64,000 nucleotides of DNA from Ophthalmolycus amberensis (Eukaryota; Chordata; Actinopteri; Perciformes; Zoarcidae), in assembly GCA_024529925.1 (NCBI GenBank), contig JAFEUB010000811.1, positions 1,199,001 to 1,263,000 on the forward strand. Direction: 5' to 3'. Each line of letters opens with the position of its first letter. Within the stretch, counting starts at the first letter, position 1. Of this stretch, positions 23,866 to 37,560 are shown piece by piece. The notes under the pieces are model-generated. The model searched no databases. It was not told where the DNA came from and saw only the letters and a list, made by a program, of their open reading frames with translations. The translations under genes and the position numbers were made by a program.

Positions 23866-26800
23866 AGGAGAACAGAAACAGACAATAAAGAAATGAGTGA
23901 AGGGAAGTCAGATTGGGATTTCTCTCTCGCTGGACTGGCTGACTGTGTCGTGGATTCAGCCGCTCACAGTCAGCCTCTCAACAACAGCCAAATTAAACAT
24001 TCCTGCCGGCGAGGGGGGAGAAAAAAATTAACATCGACACAAGCTTTATCGCACGCAAGGAGAAGTTTGATAATAAATAAGACAAATTACTCACAATAAA
24101 CTCTCGATTTCCTCAACTATTCATCATCTCAGCGGCGTATCGAATTAGCTGCCGCTCGATATTGGGACCAAAAAAACGGACTCGCAGTCCATCTTAGTGA
24201 TAACAGGACTGATTTCTAATTCCCAGGCTTCAGTTTCATGTTTCGCTGTGGAATGTCGGCGGCGTATTGGGACTAAAGTAGCTGATATATTGGAGCCACA
24301 GAGGAATGAGGGAGAGAGAGAGAGAGAGAGGGAGAGAGAAACATGGAGACAGACGGACAGCCGGAGAGTGTTTGTTCTCAAAGCTGGAGTACTGCTGTTC
24401 AGGGTGAAGCGATGCCTTCTGGGATTGGTGAGGCCTGTTGACTCAGGCCTGGCCTGGTTCAATAACACAGATCAGCGAAAAGTGATTCAGAAAAACAATA
24501 CGAGGGGGCAGAGGCTGGCTGGCGGACGAGCCGACTGAAGGTAAACACTCACAGTTTAGCGTTTCCTCTCTGACACAGCCAGTGTTTCTGGACAAAGACA
24601 ACCTGCCCAGCTGACAGACGTTTATGCCGTGTCTGAGTGCAGGGTTACCAGATACTGTACCCCAGAATACTAGGTTCGCTAAATATCCATACTGGCTAAG
24701 CTCCGAGGATAACAAATGTCTTCTTTTTCATTAGCAAGGCGCAACGTAAAAAAAATTCATCTGTTTTCTGGTTAATGTGCTCTATATAAGGTGGTGTGCT
24801 CACTCGGCCACAGATTTATTAGAGAAAGAAGAAGAAAGCATCCCTCTCCAACATCCTTTTTGGCATCGCATATATTTTGAATTGGCCCATTATTGTTATT
24901 TAGATTTTTATCACCTCCGTTTGAACTCCTTTTCTCTTTCTGTTTGTTGAGCGAAAAAGCCTGCACTCACATGCTGCCGTGTCTACATGTTAAAATGGTT
25001 ACTAGACTGTGTGATCTTGCCTCGTCATTCTGGATATGGCTTTCTTGACAGGCTCCAGGACCAGCAGATGGATTTAATAATAGTTTGAGGGATATAATTC
25101 ATGCTAAAACCACATTTCTACTACGGTAGTTACACAGTACTGGTGCTTTTCTTAACCGACAAACGAGGTACACGACAGACAAAGACTGCTCGACAAGGAG
25201 GGTGTTGTTTGGTCCAAAGTTTGACTGACTGACTAAACAAACTGGCACACGCACCATGTGAACCAAACTAAATGGGTGTAAAAGCAGAATCATTTATATT
25301 TAAATGTATTCACTTAAAAATGTTGAAGCTAGATCATTTAAAAATGATTACGATTCTCAAACTGGATTTGAAACCAGATTCAGTTCTGGTGAAGTGCTAT
25401 TATTGTGAGGTGAAGGGAGAGCTCCAAACCTGCTCAAGTCGGTGTAGAACTCGGGACTGATGGCACCGTCTGCTGAGATGATCCCCTCTGGATGAAACAA
25501 TACAAACGCTCGTTATGAATCCTCTCATCCCGCTCTCGAGATAACAAAAAGGCAGACCCGTTTTTCAAAGCCCTCCGTACCGGCGCTGTAGAACAGACCG
25601 GGTCTCTCCAGGAGGTCTCTGTCCCCGATGAAGGATTCTCCGTCCTCCCCGTACAGGAAGGGCTCTTCCGCCTCATCCATTGGACGGTTCTCCACCATCT
25701 CCAGCCACTGGCAATTGTACCAGCGGAACTTCTCATTCTGGATCTTCTCTCCCCACTCCTCGTCATATTCCTGAAGCGATGTTGGAGGGCAGAGAGGTTT
25801 GGGTGGAGAGAGACACACATTGTTGTGATAATACTGCATTTCCATTTTTTTCTTTTTCTTTTTTTTAAAATTAAAAAATTGAAAGACGAGACAATATTAA
25901 GACAATACATAGACATAACAACAAGAGGGTGACAAGAACAGTGGGATAAAAGCCAGCAAATATCATATAGTCAGTGTGTGTGTATGTGTGCGTGTGTGTG
26001 AGAATGTCCATGAGCCTTTTGAGATGGAGGGAAAAAAATATAAAAATAATAATAATAATTTAAAAAACAACAAACCAAAAAAAATGAAAAAATGAAAAAC
26101 AGGTAAGTATGTGTGCATATGGATGTTCATTAGGGGTGTAACGATACGCGTATTCGTATTGAACCGTTCGGTACGAGGCTCACAGTTCGGTACGCATGAC
26201 GAACCGAATACGTTTGAATAAAAAAAAATAAAAATTCTTTTTTTTTTAAACCTTTATTTAACCAGGTAGTCCCATTGAGATTAAAAATCTCTTTTGCAAG
26301 ATGTAAGTAACAATACAAGATGTAAGCAAGATGTAAGTAACAATACTACATAACATTAAGGAGCAGTTTTTGTTTTTTATGCTTATGTGTTGCTAAGAAG
26401 ACACCCCAGAAGATGGGTCACTCAGGTATAGTTCCATCATTGTTCAAAGTCAAAGAATAACTTTATGATGTTAGTTGTAATGAATAAATATATTTTAAAA
26501 TCAAGTACATTTCTCTGGCATTTATAGTTTTCTACTGTACCGAAACGTACCGAACCGTGGCTCCACTGTATCGTACCGAACCCAACCGTGGATTTTGTGA
26601 ACCGTTACACCCCTAATGTTCATGTATGCATGTACGTGGGTTTCAATTGGTTGTCCGGCAAGAAAAACAAAACAGAAATCAACAATAGTAAAAAATACAC
26701 AAAAAAAAATAAATATACTGGCATATATACTATACATATTTCAATATTAATAAAATGGGTGGTGTCACGTTTGCAGAAACATAGTGAGGGATGAACAGGT

Positions 26801-28287
26801 GGAATGGTGTTCTGTTGTATTGTATATGATGGATGAGGTTAGATTTTCCATTGAAATATACTCTATCATTAAGTTTCTCCAGTGTGCGATGTGTGTGTTA
26901 TTCCTTGATTTCCAGTTCATGAGGATAGTTTTCTTGGCGATAGTTAGGGCCACAAGGAGTAATTTGCGGTTTGTTTTACTCAGATGTATTGTTGAGATGT
27001 CTCCTAGTAAGCACAGTGAAGGGGATAAAGGGACGAGGCAGCCCAGGAAGACAGACAGTGACTCAGTTATTTCTTCCCAAAAGTGATGAACTGGTGTGCA
27101 GTGCCAGGTGGCGTGAACATAGCTATCCGGGCTGTTTTGAGTGCAATGTGGACAGATATCTGACGTGAATCCCATTTGAAACATTTTTTGCCCGGTGTAA
27201 TGAATTCTGTGAAGTATTTTATACTGTATTAGTTGTAAATTGGCATTTTTAGTCATGAAGTAGATGTTATTGCAGATTTGGTTCCAGAAATCAGCATCAG
27301 GAGTGATGGACAGGTCTGATTCCCATTTTCTTGATGGTATGGATGATGTTTTGTCAGACTGTGATATTACTCTACATATTTTTGAGATTAACTTTTTTGA
27401 AGAGGGGATATTAATTAATTCCATTTTTGAAAGCACAATTTAGAAAATGATTGGAATGTACCTGGTAAGAGCAGTGAGACAGACGTCTTATCAGAGTCAG
27501 CGTTATTATAGAGGAAAGGATTCAGTTTATTGGCAAACATTTTAAACGCTATACTGACTGATACTCGCCACATGACACTTATTTACAACAGACCATGCAA
27601 GTAAGGTCAACAGCTCCATATCAGGCACACGGCTGTATGTATGACTGGGTGTCTTCTCCGCCCTCCGTCCTCACTACAGCTTATAAAAACCTCTGTTTGC
27701 GTGCGTAGCTCGGGCGGAGGACGACCACAGAGCTCTGTTTTCTTTTCCCTGCGGGGGCTGAAGGGGCAGCGATAAAGGCGGCCTTTGAGACTGCGACGCC
27801 CCGGCCTGAAGGATTAATCACTCAGATGCAAAGCAGAGCGCCTTGGGATCTGACAGCCGGCCGAGACCCCGGACTCAAACGGGCCTATTGACCGTCGCAC
27901 AGAGGGCCCCGCCCAAAACCCTTGGAAGTGACTGACACATTTTTTGGTGTAAGCGGATTCATCACAGGCTGAAATAGCAAATGTGCTCTTTTATAAGCTT
28001 AATATGACTTTATAATCAGCTATTAGCCGCTGAGCGCATGGCGGCATGAGCTCATCACAGCAGGGGTGAGGAAGTGCATCAAAGTTTTGCCAGTTTTCCA
28101 ACTTATTCCTCTGGAAATGTGGCATCACTGTGAATTAGGCCTGTGTCCCACTTGGAGCATCTACAAAGTTCCTTGTGCGTGTGTGCTTGTACATGAGCAG
28201 GGCCACAATGATCAAAGAGCGAACATCTCAGGACTGCATAGTTATGGTGTGTGCTGCCAAAAGGATCCCGCACAGCCGAGCAGTAAT

Positions 28288-28322
<35 letters not shown>

Positions 28323-31300
28323 TGTCCACAGCTCTGCTTTCTCTCTCACCTCTGCTGTCCAGCCGCTGACACACTCCAGAGCCCACCGGCAGCCTTTCAT
28401 GTGGTTCACAGCTTAATAGGTCTCACTGATAATTTCAATGAAACACTTCCTTCGCCCCGCTACACTGCCTGGCTGTAATCTACAGCTAATTACGCTGATC
28501 TGAGGTCTGGCAACGATCACGCACTGTCTGGGAGCTGACCACACCTGTCAGTCACAAGGTGATTCCGGAGTTCATCGGTTTGGTAATCGCTGATGTCAAA
28601 TGTGACGCATCAGGAGAAGGTGAGAGTGTTTGACTGGAAGACTGGAAAAGGTCAAAACGTTTCATGTTTGTATGGAAAACGAGCTGTAGAACACAGTATT
28701 CTGGAAGACCTGTTTTAATCTGTATAGAATTGGAAATCTTAATATTTCATTCCATGACTTGCAGCAGTGTCAGTTTAAGGGTGAGAGCAAAGCTTCCAAA
28801 CGTTTTTGAACACCTCCTATCCAAGGCTGTATTACCAATCAGGCAAAGTGAGGAACTGCCCTGGAGCCCCAGCACCCCAAAAAACATCTGATTCCCTGCG
28901 TTACAATTGGTTTGTTGCTCTTCAACCTGTGAGACTCCAAATCAGTGCACCGCTTTAGAAAAACACCATAAAATCAAGTTTACTTTGGCTTTCTCTTCTT
29001 TTATTTTATAAAACATATTTGCGTCTATTCACCTTGTTTCTATAGACCGTCTTGTCTTTTAAAAAATATATAATTTCCTCTGTATCTATTCTTCTCTCTT
29101 TAAAGAACTTTGTGAAAAATTTGAATGTATTTAAAGTTTTTACAATCAGTTAAAAAAAACAATACTGACTTTTCATTTCAGCATCAAAGCACCACAGGTC
29201 CTACAGCTGAAGTGTTGACATGTTATTTATGAGACATGGTCAGTTACTCACAGCGATGATATCCAGCGTGTTGTTGCAGACTTTGCGGACCTCGGCGTTG
29301 CTATCGTGCATCATGTCGATGAGGTACGCAGGCACTTCTGAGATCAGGACTCAAGGAAAGAAAACATTTCATCCTCTCTGGGACGTTTCGACGCTAAATC
29401 AATTATTTTGTCTGTCCCTAATCAATCGCAGGGGGAACGATGGGGATGCGGTGGCACTGTGGGAAGGAACAACCGCTCCCCCACTCTGTCATTTGAAGAC
29501 AAAAGAGACCGGAGACAGGTGCCCTGCGGCTGAAGGAACCGCTGTCTGCATTTCCGGTGATGAAGTGAACACTTTCCTCCCAGAGCGCTGCCTAAATCAG
29601 ACATTCCCGTTATATTCTTTACCCAGAAAGAAAAACATCAATCAGAACATGCTGACAGAGAGCATATTTGTAATTTGACACAAGCCGCCACCGACCACAA
29701 CTGTGTACAATTACAGGCAGCTTAAAATACCCAGAGGGTTAAAAGAAGAAAAAAAAAACGAGGGGTTAAAAGGGGTTGCTATTGAGATGCAGATGGGACC
29801 AAACAGTGAAGATACATACAGGGCAGTACAAGGACTTACCACAGGGACAAACACAAAAGACTGAAAGTAAAGTATTTCTGGAGAGCACCAGAGAATAACT
29901 GTGGAGGAAGCATACAGGCAGTGTACATGACTGTGGTGGCAGCTACTCATAACAGTCTTCCCATATCTCACGTACCTCTAAACATGTATTTCATCCAACG
30001 GGACAGAAACGTCTGCGAAGCTTTGCAAAAAGGATACGAGTGTCTTTGACGATGACGTTCCTGGTAGCTTTGTGAAAGACCATCTGGTAGAAGACGTAGA
30101 AAATCTGACACACAAACTCATCATCCTCTTGACGGGCTAAGATGGAAACAAGTAGGGAGGGGAAAGAAATTAAGAATGATTTATTTTAGAAGTAGATAAC
30201 GTCATGTGTCAAAAATGTCTCCTGGAAATGTTTCTCCTGAAAAAGGTATAAAAGTACTGTTGTAATGAACATGATTTAATCAATATACATATCGTTTTCA
30301 AACCAAAAAAAAAACGAAAAGGAAGCAGCAATATGATCATCTGATTGTTCACATTTCTTCTTAAGATTAAGAAGTGTTATCGCAGTTTAGTTAAGATCAG
30401 TTAAGGTGGTTTACTTAAATAAAGTAAGGTGGATAGAAGAACACAGATTTGAAAGGCGTACTCCAGCAATTTAGTATTGTACTTCATTAAAGTTGGGGGA
30501 CACAGATTAAATAAAAAAGGTGAATATCTGTAGAAGGCGGCGAGATATCCTGACTTTTAGTTTAAAAAAGAAAGAAAATACTACATGGTACATTTCATAA
30601 TGCTTTGGAAAGCTGTAGTAGGATTTGATTCTTACCGTTGAGCAGCTCAATAAGAGCAGGAATGATCCCGGACTTGGCCAACATGGCTGCACACGAGTAA
30701 TCCATGGACACGGTGCCGATCATGATCACCACCTCCAGAATGAGGTCATCCTCAGCAGAACCTGACATCGGAGAAAAGTGCAAGTTGATCGGATGACCGG
30801 CAAAAGAACCTCATTGATCGTCTGACACATCTGGCCCCTGATGTGCAGAACAGAGTGCTGAGCCAGGGGAACCACACGGTGCTGCTGGACCTCAGTCTTT
30901 TGACTGCTGTGTCTTAATACCAATGCAGTCTAGAAAACTATGCCTTATGGGAAACATAAGGTTATAAATAAAAGGGCTGTTTTACATTTGTGTCTGAGGA
31001 CATCTATTGACTTTTAAAGGATCCCAAGAGGCTCATTTTAAGATCAATAAATGGCTCATGGACGGTTCAGTGGAGGCTGTTAGTGGGCTGGAACTTACTG
31101 AGGATCGCTCAGATCTCTTTGTGAAATCATTCAATGCTCAGACTGTTGGAAATATGATCAGTTTTACACCCTCACTATGGGCATCAAAACTTAATGCAAC
31201 TGACATGTGGCCATAGCACCCGATATCAAAATCAATTCTTGATTAGATTAAAACTCATTATATGATGGAACAATGAATAACAAATTAATACGATTGTCAA

Positions 31301-34300
31301 TTTTCCCAATGTTTTTGAATGGCTGCTAAAAAAATGTGAACTTTGAATTCTTCTCAAAGGTATCAACAAACTTGTTCTGGTATCGGAGGTGAAACTCTGG
31401 TACTCCGGTATCGACACTAGTATCGAAACATCAAATGACACCCAAAGAAGCGGCACCGGGCCCGGTTGGAAAAGAAATACGGGAAAACATCAAACTTTGA
31501 AATAAGCCAGGGTTCTTGTTATAGACTCCAGTTAGATAGGTCTTCACTGGTCCAACATTTGGACTTCATGTGAAAGGAAAACCATAGAAAACCCAAATCG
31601 AATGTGCATCACCTTAAATAAACAAGTCCCAGTTCAAAAAGGGCCCAATAATAATTAATTTAAAATAATGAAGCAGCATATAACCTGTTGTTGAATGCAC
31701 AGATATAATTTGGACCCAACCCAAACCGTGTCCCAGATCAGGTCTTCATCACGATGTTTATGGTTCAATAAAAAACATAACTAGTAAGTTATGTAATGTT
31801 TTACATTGATGTTACGTGCCAACTTTCCTGTCATTCTTTATTATTTACTATCCTACAATGCAAAAACAATAAAGTTCAATATATAGCACTGGACTTTTAA
31901 TTCTGCCTCAATGAAGACAAAAACTGAGGGTTAGGAGGTCAGCGGTCCTCAAAGGTAAAGATAAGGCCCAGACCCTAATGAGGGTCCTCCATCCTCATAT
32001 CATCCACGACCAGTGACACCTCACTGATAGTGGGATGCAGGTGGAGTAGTTAGAGGTTAAGACGGGGGATGGGGGAGACCTGGCCTCTGCTTTTAAAGGG
32101 AGATAGATGAGAGAACCGTGGCAGGGTTATCCCGTGTTAAACCGTTTTTAACACGTAACAAAAAACACTCTCAGATGGTGCAGCTGATGAAGACCACAGA
32201 TGTCCATGTAGTCTTCACACACACCTGGTTTAATTCTGTCCTTCAGGTAGGGCACCAGGTTGTACTCCTTGAGGACCAGCGCCCAGTCCAGGTCGGCGAT
32301 GGTCAGATTGGCCAGCGTGCCCAGACACTCGATCACAAACTCCTCCGCCTCCTCCTGACTGATCTCAGCTGCCAGGTCACCGACGTGGTCCTACCAGCAG
32401 ACAGACAAAGCAAGATCAATGAGAGTATGGAGTATGTGCTCCCTTTACCTCCACCTAGAGGCTCTGTCACTGCACGTTCTCTTCATATGAATGGACAGAG
32501 GAGAGTGTTAGTGAGATGTAAGAACCAGGCTGATTGGACTGATCAAGTAAAAAAATATATAGTTTGGCAAAAGTACGGCACATTAATAATCGGTTAATAA
32601 AAGAGGAAGTGTAATGTTGCAATGGAGACACTGAGTTAGCCATGGGCACCTGTATTTCTTCATACTTTGGTGAATCTCAAAAATGTGTTACTTTTGATCA
32701 AACCGCTCATTGCTTTGAGGTCATGTCTTCAGTATCAAGACTGACCAGGAAGAGGCTCTTGGTGGGTCCGCTGTGCTGAGAAAGGTTTCTGATCATCTTC
32801 ATCACCAGAACATCCTTCAGCTTCAGAGCACGCTTCATCAGCATCTTCAGACCGTTGCCTATAGGCAACAAGGAGGTATAGATCATCTTAGAACTCAACG
32901 ACATCAGAGTGGGATAAAATGCCCTTTTCCATATGTTGCGTTTACGGTTTCTTTGGAGCTCCTACCTTCACAGATGACCTTTGCGTTACTCTTGTTAGCA
33001 GCCAGGTTGATGCAGAGCGAGATGAGCGCAACATCCATCGTCTCCTCCCCACAGTCAAACACCATCTTCATCAGCTGTCAATCACAGGTGCTCCACATGT
33101 CAGTTAACCTCTTGATTGATTCATCACTGAGAATCAAGACAAACTAATCCATAACACACCAAAGCAGTCGTGTTAGAATAACAAGCTGTATATCAGCGGT
33201 TCAGGGTGTTTATGTAATATGCTTTGGAGTATTTCTTCTCTGATGTGAGCTAAAAAGGAGCAGCGGTTAGTTCCCGAAGACAACGAGCGACATGTCTTCA
33301 TGTTGTGTGTGTTTTTGGTCATTTTGATGATTTTCGTGTCGGGGTTTGAGCCCTGGAGTGTAAAGGAGGGTGAGGAAAAGCAATGAGTTGAGAAAAGTGA
33401 GTTTTTGAGAGAAAGACAGTGTTTCGAGATAAAGGCAAGCGTCATTCCTAACTTCTCAAACACCCACCACCTCCTTCCCTCCCTCTGTCCATCTGTCAGT
33501 CTCTCCTGCACTGATTTAACATTAAACAGGAAAAGCTTTGAGCAGAGGTGCACTGCTTCCCTGTGAGGAGTCAGGAGTCAAAGAAAGGCTGGGCCGGGCC
33601 TGGGTTAGGTATCACATACCAGGGGCCCCGGACCCCAAATCAGCCCCGTCTAGACTCTCTGGCACCTGCCTCTGCTTATTTACCACAGACAGCCACCGGA
33701 GGCCCAGTCAGGGCCCAACGCCACGCTGCAGTCCAACCAACACAGCCACCTCTGCTGCCCCCCCCCCTCCTCACCTCTATTCCTCTCCTTCCTCACCCCT
33801 GGCATCCCTGCTCTGGAAACCCCACATTGAACACCAAACTGTGACCCCATTAAAAGCTAGAGGAGGGGAAATGGGCAGGTCAGCTACTAGCCTGGGAAAG
33901 CGATAAAAGAGAGGGGTCTTAGAAGTACAAACTAGATAGAGAGGATACAAAGGTGGGAAATGGGGCGAGGCAGTTTGTTGAGGATGGAGGGACATGTAAA
34001 TATCATATGGCACTAAAAAGGTTTTGGTGTGGGGAGTTGGACTTTGGGGAAAATAAAAAATAAAATGTAAATGAACCGCCGAAACTGAGACAATGTCCAC
34101 ACAAAGCTGGCTAAATTGGAAAAATAATGTTTTTAAAGTGTGAATATGACACTCATTGATTGTTTTTGCAAATATCCGCATCTGCACACTAACACCTGAA
34201 CAAAAGGAAAACGATTAAATCTTGTCTTCTTAGTCAAAAACAACTAACTGTTGATCACAGCAAACATCTGGTGAGCAGGGGGACAGACACTTCAGTGCAG

Positions 34301-37300
34301 ACAACAACGTCATTATCTCACCTCTGCTTGATAATGAAATGCTACCTGTTCACCTCCTGAACAGTAGCTCCTGTTGAGCTGCACTGAGACGTCAATCAGA
34401 ATCACTAGGTTGATGTGTGATCAGCTACATTGGCAATTGAAATGAGTGATGGCAGGCAGGGCTGCTACAAGGATTTTAGAAACACCAAGTTATTAAGAAA
34501 TGAAAACAAAAACCATAAAAAATTACACTTTTCAATGATATCTTTCTTTCACACTCTACATTATTATGGTGGCAGGTACTTTATGCAATCCTGGTGGAAA
34601 CAAATGACTCATTTTAACCCTTTTTATATTCAAGTATGCTAAAACTGTCCAATGTAGTCCAAAAATGATCAGAATCAGCCTTAAGACACGTGTTTAACTC
34701 CTCATGTTATTAAATTCCTCAAATAAAGTGCGTTGTCTTCTTAATTACTGTCAAACTGCCTCTGACCTCGATTGAGCGATAGATTTTGATATTTATCCAC
34801 TCCCGATTAGTGGGACCGAAGGTAGAAGAGGGTTGTGAGCGGGCCTCGGGGCGGGGTCGGAGGTCACATCCTGGTCATGCTGCTAGCCAGCCTCCTTTCT
34901 ACCACGCAGGGGAGCCTGGGGTTCAGATCTGCTGCTGACGTGACCCTCTGAACAAACAGCCGACTCCCCCCGGCCACATCTGGCCGGCATTTACACCCAA
35001 TCTCAACAAACAAACACAACGCACATTTAGCTAATCGCCGATGATGAGAGGAGCGACTGACCGGGTCAACTCAATCAGGAGGGAGTGTAACTCAACAAAA
35101 ATGTTCTGATCGAAAGTTGAAAGAAGCAAGCCTGAGGGGGTTTTGAAATTAGGCGGTGAACTTAATTTTCATGATCACAAATCCTGTCTCTGCGCTGGCG
35201 TCCCAGTTTAGAAATGCTAATTAGGAGTCGAATATGCGGAGAAGATACAGAAATGGATGAAATGGCGAGAGGATGTTTTCAGGAAAGAGGAGAAAAGAAG
35301 GAAAAACAGAGACGTCATCACAGCGAGAGCGAAGACTGAGAAGCAGTCCTCTGGTGGTTTATGGTTCCAGATGTGGCGCGCGTCCCCCCCTCTCGCTCCG
35401 TTTCTCATGCATTAACTCCCGGGTGCCGTTAGCTGCTGATGCCAATGTGTCTGTCTTGGTCTGCTGGCATTGTACATTAGCCAGTCTTACCTGCGGTATG
35501 CAGTCTGTGTCGGCAAACATGGACTTGAATCTGTCGTCCATGCTGATGTGGTACAGAATGCACATGCTGAGCTGTCTCTGGGCCTCGTCAGCTGCAACAT
35601 AAACAGGAGGAGGGGGGAAGTCAATGGATGAATGACTGGTTGTGCCGTAACGCTTCGCCGGGATGCCAATGACCACATCTAGGAGAGTGGTGTGTTTTTA
35701 GAAAGTATTAATGAGCTCAATGGCCTTTTTAACAGCGATTCCTGTTCAGGTCAAATGGCATTCGGTGCAGAATCAGAATCGGTCGACTGCAGTTTCTCAG
35801 CTTGTTGCGTCTCACGGGAAACTCTTTTGAAGAAAAACAACATCTAAACGTTGAGTGTGGAACTGCAGCAGGCGACTGACTGAAAAAGGCCAGCTTTCCA
35901 TGCTGCATCAATGGAAAAAAAGAAATCTAGATATTTTCTCACTTTGTTTGTGCAGCTTTTGATACATCCAGACTTCTGTCCCAAAACAATGGAAGTGAAT
36001 GGAATTTTTGTGCTATTCACAGAATTTGGGGATAAGTCTGACAATATCATATCTTTTTCTTATTGTCAACAAATTCCATGTGCAGACCAACAATGAATGT
36101 ATCGACTAAGAAGTGATGTATCTTCTTCCTCTGTGCCATAGAGCTCAATTGTTGTCCAAAACTATTGAAAACACATCAATGGCTCACACTGGATCACATA
36201 TTCTTGCTTTACCACCAACACACACACTGTAGTTCATTTTGACTTAATCCCACATACACTGTCCTGCTGCACCAAATGTGGATTAATCCACCACTGAAAA
36301 TAGTCCCAAAATGTACCCTTTCCTCTTGTTTGAGTAAGTAAACCAATGGGTTTTGAGCTGAGAGCCACAGACAGTATTGAGAGACAGACTAACATGCTGT
36401 TGGTTCGGCTCTGCACATAGGATTTGTTGACAATAAGAAACAAAAACAATGATGCCAGCCTTGAAATCATGAATAAAAAGAATCTCTCCTCTCCCTCCAG
36501 AAACAGTGACCCAGTTACTAGTAGGGATACTCCACAGACCTCACTGGGAACAGTTTACATAGGGACCATTTCTTCAGTAGAAAGCAGTTCCAATGAAAAC
36601 AGATCGGTCTGTGGATTATCAAGGTAACCGGGACACTGTCTGTGGAAAGACACGTTCATGCTGAATTATTTTTAAAGCTGCATTAATGATTTTTCTGCTA
36701 CTTAGTGGAACAAGTTGAAAACCTCAAAAAGCTAAATAAATAATAATATTCACCTCCATTGCATTGTGGTGTATCCAGAGATCCAAGAGACAGATCTCTA
36801 AAAAACCTGGACTTATAAAACCAAAACTATCTGCATAGATAGATACTGCTAGAGGTTAAGAAAGGAAATGTGACTTTTTTTGTAATTTGGGTGAACTGAC
36901 CCTATAATAAAATGAGTACATTCCCTGTCACTACACCTTTGTGAGCTTATCAAGCCTTGGAAGCAGCATGGAGGAGATAAAGACAGAATGGATTGAGTGT
37001 TAGACTGTCAGTGAGCCCAGGACCTTTATGAGTTTGACCTCTGACCAGAGCAGGGGGGCAGGAGGCCTGGAGGAGGAGCCAGCCAAGGGGGGATTAGACC
37101 AGAGTTTGACCCGGGAACTTTTCATTAAGAGAAGTGTTAAGAGAGAGGCTCCTCACTGGACCAGAACCGCCAACAGACCTGCAGTAATGCCCACCAGCCT
37201 CCAAATCCCCAACCAGGTCCAGTTAAAACTGGTCCCAGCCGTGTTCGGTCACTGGCCGTACGGGGAGCCTTATCGCTGAGTATTGGATCCAGATGTGCTC

Positions 37301-37519
37301 AGTGAAGCCTTGGAATCACAGGAGGGAGAGACGGCTTCTAACTTTAATTGGGAAAACAGGAGGAAGCATCAATTTTACTGCCTTAAATACGTTAAAGCTA
37401 CGCCGCTCGCTGCTCTGGACCTTCCAGCGCAGCCAGCGATTGGCCAGAACATGTGCGTCTCATTAGCGATCCTTTACCTCAACCAATACCTTGAAATGCA
37501 CATGAAAACAACCAAGCAA

Positions 37520-37560
<41 letters not shown>

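Larger units (their letters stand above)
19265..25429. other. kifap3 intron 19 (6.2 kb)
   Basis: No exon is recognised. It holds a Tc1-like transposase relic (19970-20260), poly-C runs (20338-20350, 21091-21102, 22390-22405), a CTC triplet repeat (21025-21062), GA runs (23829-23861, 24308-24342) and AT-rich DNA. GC-rich, CpG-containing blocks near 20550-20900 and 22440-22860 have no recognisable coding content. Confidence 0.65.
25846..27590 (-). mobile_element. 5'-truncated L1/Tx1-type LINE
   Basis: The minus strand encodes the C-terminal part of a LINE ORF2. Blocks include KWESDLSITPDADFWNQICN, QYKILHRIHYTGQKMFQMGF and a zinc-knuckle-like CPHCTQNSPDSYVHATWHC. Coding similarity continues upstream of 27436 in a shifted frame (FKMFANKLNPFLYNNADSDK), so at least one frameshift is present. 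An A-rich tail (T-rich on plus, 25846-25868) marks the 3' end. A hAT MITE is inserted at 26131-26615. The copy is dead: truncated, frameshifted and interrupted. Confidence 0.8.
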
